Source: Echinometra lucunter
Lineage: Eukaryota; Echinodermata; Echinoidea; Camarodonta; Echinometridae
Direction of reading: 5' to 3'
NCBI GenBank assembly: GCA_029962745.1
Contig: CM057165.1
Coordinates: forward strand, 884,093-948,092
DNA length: 64,000 nucleotides
This document shows positions 35,269-47,029 of this stretch, one piece after another (position 1 is the first letter of the stretch; each line of letters opens with the position of its first letter). The notes beneath the pieces are model-generated. The model did not search any database and was not told the DNA's origin. It saw only the letters and a program-made list of their open reading frames with translations. A program made the position numbers and the translations under genes.

Positions 35269-35595
35269 TATGGTGGCCCTGAAATACGCTCGACAACAGG
35301 TCATGTGCGACGTGAATTTCGCATCCACGGTCCTGAATTTAGCATCGCGGGTCGTGAACTTCGCATCCCTAAGTCACAAATTTCGCGCCACGGGTCGTGA
35401 ATTTCACGACTGGGATGCAAGGTTCGCGCTACGGGTCATGAATTTCACGACTGGGATGCAAAGTTTGCGCCACGGGTCATGAATTTCGCGTCGCCGGTCG
35501 TGAATTTTGCATCGAGGGTCGTGAAATTCATGACCTGGGATGCGAAATTCACGTCGCACATGACCTGTTGTCGAGCATACTTCAAGGCCACCATA
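35269..35595. repeat. TIR element with GTGAATTTCGCATC tandem interior
   Basis: About 55-60 bp at each end match inverted, including CTCGACAACAGGTCATGTGC. The centre is built of about ten ~20-bp units of the type CGGGTCGTGAATTTCGCATC in both orientations. Confidence 0.82.
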
Positions 35596-35624
35596 TAAAT
35601 GGGGTTTTCTGTACAAGCAAAATG

Positions 35625-35878
35625 CACTCTAAAAAGTATTGAGTAAAAATTTTACCCAGCACGTGGGCAATTATGTGTCCAACCAACTTTTGGCAATTTT
35701 TTTTTACCCAATTTGAGAGGCATTTTGTCCAGTTAGGGTACAAATGAAGAATGATTACTTTAGAATGGGGAAAATTTCCATCAAATTGGACAAAAAGAAA
35801 TGCCAAAAGAAATGTCCAAAATTGGTTGGACACATAATTACCCTTATAGCACAACTTAACCCAGTATTTTTCAGAGTG
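35625..35878. repeat. MITE with CACTCTAAAAA termini, copy 2
   Basis: CACTCTAAAAAGTATTGAGT at the left is matched by the inverted right end (ACCCAGTATTTTTCAGAGTG). Inner arms TGTGTCCAACCAACTTTTGG and CCAAAATTGGTTGGACACAT also pair. Confidence 0.82.
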
Positions 35879-36294
35879 TAAATAATTATAAAAGGAAACT
35901 GCTTTCATCTAAAAAACGTAAATCATAATTATTTAGATTTTTGGAGTGGATGTCAGTAGGTCTTGTGGTCAGTTATCTCATTTGCCAATACATAGACCTA
36001 GGGTTTGACTAAAAATCGAGTCTTTCTGATGATGAGGTTACACAAAAGTTGGTCCCAAGACGTAATTGTCAGATAAGACTGATAAAATAATGTCTGGAAA
36101 AACCCATTCAGTTTGATACAACGCCACGCCCTGCCCACCTGTTATTCACATGAGTCATGATTGCTAACTGAATTTTCTTATCTTTATTTGCTCATTACTC
36201 AAATATCTTATATTTTCTAGCAAACTTGATTTGCTCATATCCCTTTTTTCCAGTCTCGAAAATTCAGTACATGTCTGATTTTAATGATTTTTAT

Positions 36295-36530
36295 AATGAG
36301 TTTTGTTTACCCAGGGAAGCCTCATCAGCATCTGGGTTCTTCCCGTGGGCCCTGCAGTCCTTATAACACCAGCAAATGCCAGGTCCCCATTTACACCTGG
36401 GTCAAGTGGGACAGAATAATGTGGGCAAAACATCTCGTCCAAGGATGTAAGCACCCAGTGAGGTTCGAACCCAGGACCTCTTGCAGGGAAGCCAAGAACC
36501 TTCACCAATATACCGGAAGGCTTATTTTCC
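36295..36530 (-). repeat. tRNA-derived SINE-like unit, minus strand
   Basis: On the minus strand it shows B-box-like GGGTTCGAACCTC and a low-copy SINE body (GACCCAGGTGTAAATGGGGA). No fold of a real tRNA. Confidence 0.5.
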
Positions 36531-37360
36531 ATTACTATGAGAAACTCAAAGTGACCTTTAAAAATATGTAAAATACATTGATAAATTTTCACATCATCCA
36601 GACAAAAATTTCAGTACAAATTCGAGGTAAAAATGTCTACATTATCATTAAGTTTCAAGCTTGATTCAATTGACCATAACATCCAATTCCGGAAATTATA
36701 TACTAAAAAGTGGTGACCTTTACCTACTTAATCGACCCAAATTTGCTGATAGCGGATGAGGGTTTAACATTCAAAGAATATTTGACCAACTTATTCCAAT
36801 GAACCGGACTTCGGTGCCAAATTGGCAAGGCCTGACCGTCAGAGAGGCCAGACTTGTACAGGGTGAGACGCAACCAGATGACTCTATTCTGACATCTTAA
36901 GCTGATTAACATGATTGATATGCTTATATTGCAAATAGTCCGTAATCATTTTGAAAGAAAGAAACGCAGAGGAAAGACAAAGGGGAAAACCCGCTTTTAT
37001 GATAATAAAAGGCCAATCCGTGGGTAAAAGGCCTGATGGTCTAGGCTGGTACTCGGACTTTAGATAAAGTGGAACTTTACCCTATTTCAAAGAGTCATAA
37101 TTCGTGTTTAAATATTATTGAAGGAGGTAGTTTCTTAATTGGGGAAAAAAAGACTACAAATTTCATGTAATATCATGTGACATTAATTGGAAATCTCGTC
37201 CCTTGAGACAGGGACAGACTGACCACGATTTGTGGTCTGAAGGTGGAGAAGGCCGGTCATACCGAACGAAATTCCCGAACAGAAGTAAAGAAAAAGTTCC
37301 AATCAGCTCCGCTCTGAGCGCATGAAGGGCGTTAAATTCACGCTATTTAAAACCATAAAA

Positions 37361-37511
37361 CAGGGCCCGTTTCATACAGCTTGTTATCAGTAACAACTGC
37401 CAAATTTCTTTGACAAATTTGCTCTCAGCCAGTCAGATGCAAGGATTTCTGTAGCTTATAACAGTTATTGCAACTTGTTGTTGATAACAAGTTTTATGAA
37501 ACGGGACCCTG
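37361..37511. repeat. MITE with CAGGGCCCGTTTCATA termini
   Basis: Left end CAGGGCCCGTTTCATACAGC pairs with right end TTTTATGAAACGGGACCCTG. About 150 bp; the interior TTATCAGTAACAACTG and CAACTTGTTGTTGATAACAA also pair. Confidence 0.82.
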
Positions 37512-38387
37512 GTTTCTTTCTAGCTCTCGGAAAGCGATATTTTGTAATCCTTTACGCATTCACTGCCTGATGAATTAAATAATACAGAGGAATGTATTAA
37601 TGGATGCTTCAGCTCGACAAAGCAGCAATAGCAATCTCACATCCTCGCTGCGCATATTGGTGGGACCAACCACGTTTTCTGAGGTTAGTAATGATTTCAG
37701 TGGTTCTTTCAGCAGCTTCATGAAATAGATATTAAGCCAAAGAACTGTTAGAAGAAAATGTCAATGAGTAAAAAGGCATGCTATTTTACGTAAAAAAATG
37801 AAAGAGCTTGACCCCGTATTGATAACTATTGATAAAACTGATACGTTAATACAAATACTGTACATCACAAAGATGTACTTCCTTTTTAAACATGAATTAT
37901 ATATAAAGACATTATATACATGTACATATATAAATGGACTATACACAACTTTTACATAAAAAGTACATGTACCTAAGCCATAAATATCTTACACATGCCC
38001 TGCATGCAAAATGACAATATAATTAAAACAAAACATCTTAAATTTTCGTTTTAACGAACACAGTAATAAATACCTACATTAAAAACGGATACCATGCTTT
38101 CTGTAATCCGAACCATGATAAATAAGCTTTGAAATATATATTCATTTGAGAAATAATGTGTAATAGTACTTTGATCATAGTATTCATCTAGCTAAAATTA
38201 ATATCAGTGGTTCAAATGTATTATTTTGTCACAGGTTTTATAACTGTTAAAGCAGTTGTTGGATCCTAACCAGATTTGATTAGGTATATGGACCTATTGA
38301 TTTCTTTCATTTTTTTATAATGTGAATATAACAAAAGGTATATTTCATGTCCTACTTGGACAATTACACCAAGTATTATTATCTTCA

Positions 38388-38543
38388 TTACACAAAATTA
38401 TATGTCGCCGAAAATCCTAAAGACGAATAGTCGGAATCGGAAAAGAAGTTGATTCTAAGGCGGTTACCCGATGAGACGTAACCGAAGGGAACCCGTTGAC
38501 CGCAGTAGATATGGCTGTTGTACCGTTGGTCCAGGTCTTTGAT
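38388..38543 (-). CDS. ADAMTS: ADAMTS exon 24: second half of CUB2 and stop codon
   Basis: The exon encodes IKDLDQRYNSHIYCGQRVPF, then VSSGNRLRINFFSDSDYSSL and GFSATYNFV, followed by TAA at 38390-38388. The frame joins exon 23 in phase 0 and finishes the CUB fold exactly at the stop. No clear AATAAA signal was seen just downstream. Confidence 0.88.
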   Translation of the reverse strand: MKDLDQRYNSHIYCGQRVPFGYVSSGNRLRINFFSDSDYSSLGFSATYNFV

Positions 38544-41500
38544 CTGGATTGGACAAAGAGAAAGGTACATGAAGGACTTTAAGGGGAAGGCTTGGCTTTG
38601 AAGAGGAATTTTTAAGTAAATAAATAAATAATAAATAAATAAATAAATAAATAAATAAGATGGAACATTAATTCTTTTGGTTTTCCATGCAAGTTTTTCA
38701 TAGCATGTGGAAGAATATCATAACAACAGTACCACTTAGAATGGACTGCTTTTGAGGAAGTCTTAGGACTTGAAATATATTTCACAGCGTTGAGGTTTGG
38801 AATTAATCCCCTTGCCTCATGTACGTGTAGTCCTGCACACTCATATCTGTTTCATTTCACTATTAATATGAGATTTCCAGTAAGGTTTATGTGATTTCTA
38901 ACACTTGTGATAATTCTAAAGCCCCATAAGTTCATGCCTTTTCCCGTTTACTATGTTTGTTTCATGATCGACCATTTACAATAACTTCTCAAGATTTATT
39001 TCACTTTCGCCCCCCCCCCCCCCCCTTCTCAGGTGGTCAAGTGTACCGCATGCGCGTTCCAGATTTTTCGGGAAAAGGGGTATATTTTACGGGCTCAGTT
39101 CGGGAAAAAAAATCACGAGGAATTGTTGAAATAGGGGGTCTTTTTTTTCTCCCCCCCCCGAAATATCTTTAATTAGGGGTAGTTTTCAGATCTTTCCCGA
39201 AAAATCCTGAATAAGGTCCCGAATAGGATAAGTATCAACCCCTCCCCCCGAACTCTTCACTTCGACACTCTTCCTTCATTTAGGGGTAATTTTGCTGGCT
39301 TCCCTGCTTCCCTTCCAGTAGCCCATAATAGGGGATCAAAATCCAAACCCATTTCCGTACTTAGAGGGGGTATCTCTAAGAATCTGGAACAAGCATATAC
39401 GTGTTGGTTGACTGTCTGAGTGGGGTTGGGGGAGGGGGCGGGTTTTACTGTGAATATGAATTCCACCTTCAGTTGCAAGCTATTACCTCAACCAGCCATT
39501 TCTTAATATCCCATGTGTGACTAATTATGCACTGATATCAGTATGTCTGTTATCGTCTCAGATTTAATGATTAACCATTATCGTTATATATCTCTGTCTT
39601 CTGGAGGTTACAAGAACGTAACACAGTCATGCAAAATCATGTTCCCGGATCATATCAGTACTTACTAGAATATGGTCTCTAGTCGTTGAGCATAGCAAAG
39701 CATCCTCCACATGGAGGTTGAAGACATCGAAGTAGAGATTGATGCGGACATTGGGAGGGGCTACGATGTGGTAGACGCATTGCTGGTCGGCCGGGTATAG
39801 CGACGGGTAATTGGGACTAGTCAAGGTGCCCGATTCTTGCAAAAACACCTGGTCGCAGTCTGCAGAAAATAAAATTCGATAAAGAACATCAGATTAGAAA
39901 TAAGAAAGTAAACGACAAAATGACGAGGAAGAAAGAATGGAGATGAGACAAAGAGACAGAGACAGAGAGAGATAGGGAGGGGGTGGGAGGTATAAAGAGG
40001 GAGAGAGAGAAAGAAGGGACATTTGAAAAAAGGAGAGGAGAAATGACAGAAATGGGATGGATTACCAAATGGAAGCAGGGCCTTACGCAGAGATTTTTTC
40101 TTGGGGGGGGGGGGGGGCAAGACGCATACAAATTCTCGAAGAAGCTCGAAAGCGAGGGAGCGAAGCAACAACCGAGCTTGTTATGGGGGTGCTTTTGCAT
40201 TTTTAAAAGTGGAAATGAAGGATTTGGTGCACACTTTTGGCGAATTTTTAGAAAATTTTCAGTAAAAAAATGTAAGTTTTCAAAATTTCAACTGCCCCCT
40301 CCCCCCGCTGCGTACGGCCATGAATGGAAGTTTAAGAGAAGAGAAAACGAGAAAGAGAGGCAGGAGAAAAGTAGGATAATTGACGATCAAATAAGACAGG
40401 ATTGAACATAGATTTATAAATAATGACTAATAAATATCAGAAGAGATAGACAGAGAGGGTGAGAGAAGGGAGAAAAAGGTGAGAGAAAGTTAGAATAAGG
40501 GTTTAAATACAATTGAAATTGAAACGTTTACAACTAATTTCGTAGATAATGACTTGTCTAAACTTTTAAGATATCACTCACAGGGGCGTCGCTAGACTAT
40601 TTTGAATGGGGGGGGGGGGGGTCTAGAGGCCAGATTGCCGACAAATAATGCCACCGATTGCCGACGACCAACGTCGATAAATTCAACCGTATAAAGCCCA
40701 TTGAGGCATGTTCAATTGTGCACCTCTATCATATTTTCCTTTTGAACTATATTTTGTTCACCTCACTTGCCGAATGTGTTTGTTTTCCGAAAACATCCTG
40801 TATCTAAATATAATACAAGCGAGCGCAGCGAGCGAGGAAAAATATACACTCTCTTACGTACTTAAGTGATAGTTCTTCATCAAACTACATGGTGGGCTTA
40901 AAGATATCTAAATTAATTATATTTGGTCAACTCTCTGGCCTGATTCATTTGGTTTCAAAGACCATCCTAAATCTTAATATTATACGAGCTAGCGCAGCGA
41001 GCGAGGAAAAAATCTATTCTTCATGGTAGAAGTGACAATTCTTTATCAAAATACACGATGGTATTAACTATAAGATATCGAACTTATACAGGTACATTTG
41101 GTCACCTCACTTGTCGAATTCGTTTGCTTTCCCAAATCCATCTTGTATCTGAATATTGTACGAGCGAGCGTAGCGAGCGAGGAAAAATACATATTTACTC
41201 CTTTGCATGATAGAAGTGAAAGTTCTTCATTAAAAAAATGCATGGTGGGCCTTTTGGATATCTTGATTTTGGTCACCTCTCTTATCTAATTCATTTGCTT
41301 TCAAAGACTATCCTGTATCTAAATATTATACGAGCGAGGGCAGCGAGCGAGGAGAAATATATATACTCTGTTTTATGGTAGGTGATAATTCTTCATCAAT
41401 ATATACGATGGGCCTATAGCTTGCAAAATTTGTTTGCTTTCCCCAATCCATCTTGTATCTGAATATCATACGTGCGAGCATAGCGAGCGAGGAAAAATTC

Positions 41501-44500
41501 ATAATCCTTTTCATGGTAGAAGTGAAAGTTCTTCATCAAAATACACGATTGGCCTTTAAGGTACCTATTTTGATATATTTGGTCACATCTCCTACCTAAT
41601 TTATTTGCTTTTAAGACCATCCTATATCTAAATATTACACGAGCGAGCGCCGCGAGCGAGGAAAATATACATACTCTTTTTATGGTAGAAGTGATAATTC
41701 TTCATCAAAATACATGATGGGCCTAAAGATATCTAGATTATATAGTGTTCATCTCACTAGCCGAATGTGTTTGCTTTCCGAAAACATCCTGTATCTGAAT
41801 ATAATACGAGCGAGCGCAGCGAGCTAGGAAAAATATACATACTCTTTTTTATGGTAGAAGTAATACTTCTTCATCAAAATACATGATGGGCCTAGAGATA
41901 TCTAGATTATATAGTGTTCATCTCACTAGCCGAATGTGTTTGCTTTCCGAAAACATCCTGTATCTAAATATAATACAAGCGAGCGCAGCGAGCAAGGAAA
42001 AATATACACTCTCTTTCGTGGTACCAGTTTTATTTCGTCGTCAAAATGCACAAGTAAATAAGCCGAATATGACTCTGTTTGGGCACCTTACTCCTCTTTG
42101 TTCCTTTTTCCCCCTCCTTCCTCTTCCCTCTCCTTTCTCTCTCTCTCTCTCTCTCTATCTCCTTTTTTTTTTTTTGCCGACAGCGATCGTGAATTTGCCG
42201 ACAAGAATTTTGAGTGGGGGGGTGTCACACCCCCCCACACCCCCCCCTTTAGCGACGCCCGTGATCACTCATCTAATATGAAACACACTGTAGCTAGTGT
42301 TCATGCCAAACCAAACTCTTAAAATTTATAAGCGTTCATTCAAAAAGTTTCGTTTTGAAAAAAAAAAATGCGAGTCATTTCTAAGTACCCGATATTGATA
42401 CCGATACTCGAATAAATCGATATGATAACGAGTAGCCTCTGTCGTCTGCTACTGTTGTCAGATCAAACTGAAGTATGTTACTTGTAGATGTCCAGTTGAA
42501 ATTAGTGAATGAGCTGCATGCACTGTATACGTTCTCCTCATCTTTAACACGGAAAGAATCACCTGTAGGCCAAAAGTGTCAACAAATGTTGAAAAAGAGA
42601 GATTACTATTTTTTCCTTGTTTTGTGAAATCCTTGCATAGTAATGGATTTGTGCTAAATACGAATCTATACATGCAGCTGGTCATCCTCAGTTATGATGA
42701 TAGCTGTTATAGAGAGATGCAATATCTCCACCAGCGTAAATCCTCTTTGAGGAGTGGGGGGGGGGGGGGGGGATGATCGACTTTTTTGACGATTTTTTTT
42801 CTGTCAATTTCACACTTAAGTATAAGCACACACCCTCACCGACCCGCACAGACCCCCAACACACACTGTAATATTTATTTTATGAGCGAGCGAAGCGAGT
42901 GAGGCAAAAATAACCACTTTTCTCGTTTTTAATTGCATTTTTGAATAGAAATTCTGAAATATGACGAGCGAGCGAAGTGAGCGAGCCAAAAATAACCACT
43001 TTTTTGTTTCTTATCGCATTTTCAAATAGAAATTCTAAAATATTATTGTTGTTTATGACAGATATTCAATTTTTTGTTCTAACTGATTAATTAGAACATA
43101 TTTTCTTCCTTAAAAAGGGGGGGGGGCAGATATTTGTACACGCCATCCCTCCCTCTCCAAAAAGTGGGGGGGGGGGGATATATCCCCCATCCTCCCGGGA
43201 TTTACGCCAATGAATATCTCCAAAAAAAAAAAAATCATATTACCAATAAAATCCTTATTGTTTAACAGTAACGCCATTTTGCCACTCACAAGATCATTCT
43301 AAAATAAAAGATTATGACGGATATTATAATGACATAAGTTTTATCTGTTATTGCTCACACTTTACGCTAGACTTTGAATATGATTGTTCAAATGAAGTGA
43401 CTATAAAGAAATCTCTGTATTCATCATCTGCACAGGAAACTATGATATATACTGACCTGATGCACAATCTACATGGACAAGTTTGAAATTGACCGAGACC
43501 ACGTGACCGAGCGGTGCAACGATAACGATACTAGACATAGCACCGTCAGTCGATCCTAATCTCTCGATGGAGCCTTCAACCGTTGTCAAATAATTGTCAT
43601 CTGAATGAGAGAAATGATGACCAAGAAAAACACCAATATTCTGAAAAAGGATAAGTCAGTTGTTACTGATTTTCTGAAATACATTCGTCGGCAGGTTTGA
43701 AATTTCCATTTATTTCACAATTTTGAATCAAAATGGTGAATCAACTAAAAAGAAAATACCAGTGATTTGTATTGAACTCTGTTTATACATCATGAGTTCC
43801 TTCAAGGTAACCAAGTTTCTTTGATTGAGTAAGTTCTAAAGCGTGATCATTTTACTTTATTCTCCTACAGAATCGCCTAATACCATGGCATCTAGAACAC
43901 TACACGGACTGGTGGGAGTGTTGTGGTCTATTGGGTAAGTCACTATGCATGAAGTTCATGGTCAAAAAGTTACTACTATAACTATTACTGTTACTATTTT
44001 CTGTAACCATAACTATTTCTGCATTCTGAAGACTCCATGGCTTACAGACCTGAGCGAACGACCGGTGGATCACTCGCGCCTCCAGGCGTCCTCGTTGCCA
44101 CTGTAAAGTTGCCGTCCCTCGACGGCGATGTCGCTTCTCGCGGCTTCATCGTCGTAGTCACACACTCGCACGGCTCGGTCGTGTGAGGCTTTGGGTCCGG
44201 ACACTCCTCATCGTCCAGTTCGGTTAGGAAATCGGATCCAGTTCGGCATAGCGCCAGCCGCGTTCGATTTGAGCAAGGTTTACACTGATTCGTGAATGAA
44301 ATGAACCAAATCATATACATTTCTTTTTAAAAATAAAATTTTCATAGTAAAAGTTAAAAGCCCATTTGTAAATTTAAAACTAACTGTAAATGCTATCAAT
44401 GAACATTTTAACTTTAATGTCTCTCCTTTTCATGACAAAATGAAAAAGTCTGTTTAGTTACACAAGGCCTTTAATTGACTGTGGTGGTAAAGAATCCAAG

Positions 44501-46998
44501 CAATTTTTCACTGTTTATCCTTAAATCTGTTAAGAGGAGACTGTAACGTTAATGAAGCGGTAGATAGCTTTTCCGAATGTACCCTATTTTCAAAAAGTTG
44601 AATTTTACGTAGGAAACATTGCATACATTGCATACAATTTTTATCTCCTTCGAAAAGAAGTAACAAGAAATCGTGCATAATAAAAAGCAAATGATGTAGA
44701 GCAAATTACTTCAGACCACGAACTCAGCACCCATGTCCCAGGGCAATCGGGTAAGTCCGTACAAGGCTCGGCAGCGCTCGGTTTTTCCGAATCGTCGCAG
44801 AAAGAGTCGTCTACCACGCGGACCCCGTCGACTGCAAAGAGCAGGCAAACCACCACACGGGTTCGCACGCCCTCCCCGCAGGTGGCGCTGCAGGTCGTGT
44901 TTAAATCAGCCAAAAAACCACCTGTAGCAGAAAGAAAGTCAAGATGAAGAACATTCATTATGTTCAATGTCAGGAGTTAGGGTGGCCACTTCACAGTGTT
45001 TAGGAAGAGACAGTAATAGCAACATGGTTTTGGAACCTCGGGTTCTCTTTACCTTTTAATATTAAGGGGAGATCCCCCCGATCCCAAGAAAACAACAAAT
45101 TTGACGGTCGTAAAGAACATTCATTATAAGGAGAACGTCCAAACATGAAGTAAACCCTTATCCATGTCATTAGAACGTTACTTGTTCCCCGTCATCTTTG
45201 GTCATCTTGGAAGATGTAGTATTTCTTTAATGCCAGTCCTTCTTACCTAGGAGGGCAATTTTCCTGCTGGCACGACTCGACAACGGGTACAGGTCGACTA
45301 GCAGCATCACAGAGGCTGTCATCAACGAACTGCACGTCGATTACATTGACACAACGAACGACTTCCATACGGGTACCTTTAAAACAAGAAGATATAAAGT
45401 AATGAATTTCTAGGCTACATGATCCTTCTGTCACCGTACTTGCCTAGTTGAGAAACTATGTGATGTGATATGGCTTGATTATAGGCAGAGTTCTGACCCC
45501 ATTTTACAAAGAGCTGGGATTGATCCAAATGCATTTCAAGTCCCACTATCGATCGCAACTTTGCTATTGCTATCAAAAGAGTTGCGATTGATATCAGTTT
45601 CAAGTGAAATTACAACTAATCGCAACGCTTTATAAGACGGTGCCCTTGACTTTCGACTTTGCTTGGCTGATTTGGTTTTGATTGATTGATTAGTTGATTG
45701 ATATTTTATTTTCATTTCCATATCAACGAAATTTACAATGTAAAGCAAAATACAAAATTCAGAAATGAATATATACTATACTTTAGCCATCTATGTTAAC
45801 CAAATTTCAGAGTCTTTTGTGAAGAAGAAGTAGTTTCCGAAAAGACAATTTATCTTACCGACACCACAGGTAACACTGCATTCTCCTCCAGACTTAGCCC
45901 AGATGTATGTCGCCGGGGGCGGAGTCGGGCTGGGAGAAATGACATCTTCGTTGACATAATAAACATAATGGATATCAGCCGAAGCTGTCCCTGTGGTAGC
46001 AGCGGCGAAGGCCTGCATTTCCATGGCGTGTACAGTCGGACCAGCAATCCTGATGGGTTGATGGGCGAGAGCAATAGAACCACAATAGTTGAGACACATG
46101 GACCATTTACCGTTACAAGCTAACAAAATGTTTGAATTGGGAATTTTATTGGTTCTTTTCCCTGCCTTCAAACAGAGTAGGGGAAAGAGGTGTTTGACAG
46201 CTCCTCTCTGATCTGAATATAACAATGTAACCAGTCCTGGAGGGTGTTTCATAAAAGCTGTTCGTAAATTTACGAATGACTTTACGAACGACTTGAATAT
46301 GGCAAGCCAAATGGGATGCCCAAAGTTTTTCCCGACGTTTTATCAATGTGTGACTGCATTTCCCATAATCATGATTATATTTAAAAAAAAACCCAACAAC
46401 TTTGCAATAAAATGTTTATAAACAATAGTAATGTTAATCTAAGTCTGCATATTTCACTTTTAGCTGATGCAATTTATAATGCTTGAGAATCCCATTTAGC
46501 TTGCCATATTCAAGTCGTTCATATAATCATTCGTAACTTTACGAACGGCTTTATGAAACGGGGCTCAGTTAATAGGAGAATGGTCAAAAGGAGGGGCCTT
46601 TGCACCATCGCTAAAGCTTCTTCCAAATTTTTCATTTTCGATGCTCTGATATTTCATTTTCTCTTCCCTTCATCAAATTTTTTTACCGTTGCCTTCAGTT
46701 TATCAATCAACCATTTATTTTCATTAATGATATACATAAATATATAATTTCTGCAGGGATTATCTTTTGTTCTGTCACGATCTACCCACATTTAGATTTG
46801 TAGGCTGTCTTAGACATGCATCAAGTTCTTACATAATGATCTCCTGGCCTGATGACATGGAATAATGAATGGTGGTATTCTCTGACCGGTATTCCTCTCT
46901 AGCTGATCGGGTCTGGCTGCTGCCCCCTATGGCCAGCTGACCGTTTATCATCACATCTGTGTGTGTGGGGGGGGGGGGGGTGAAAGAGAGTTGGAGAA

Positions 46999-47029
<31 letters not shown>

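Larger units (their letters stand above)
32529..38387. other. Intergenic region between the two genes
   Basis: This region separates the mosaic-receptor start from the ADAMTS stop. It should hold the receptor promoter and 5' UTR and the ADAMTS 3' UTR, but I could not define a TATA box or polyA signal. It contains CT microsatellites, three TIR/foldback elements, one SINE-like unit and a GTTTCAT-type MITE, listed separately. Confidence 0.6.

Noticed and set aside
36281..36592. Overlapping ~100-residue ORFs on both strands
   Set aside because: They cover a SINE-like repeat with a B-box-type sequence; neither shows a protein family pattern.
36724..36912. 60-codon minus-strand ORF between the genes with a GTAAAG donor
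   Set aside because: No domain, no start context and no matching acceptor. It could be a 5' UTR exon of the mosaic receptor, but nothing confirms it.
40810..42010. CRISPR-like spaced repeats
   Set aside because: The ~170-bp period, similar inter-core sequence, eukaryotic intron context and transposon ends identify a tandem array in a mobile element.
42381..42388. TAG after CUB1 as the end of the ADAMTS gene
   Set aside because: A weak phase-1 donor GTACTT lies just before it, and the CUB2 exons at 39666 and 38388 fit in phase with no other start nearby. It remains possible as an alternative end.
44042..44052. In-frame TAA as the ADAMTS stop codon
   Set aside because: A phase-1 donor just before it joins correctly to the CUB1 exon at 43457-43600, and all later exons stay in phase to a natural stop at 38388.
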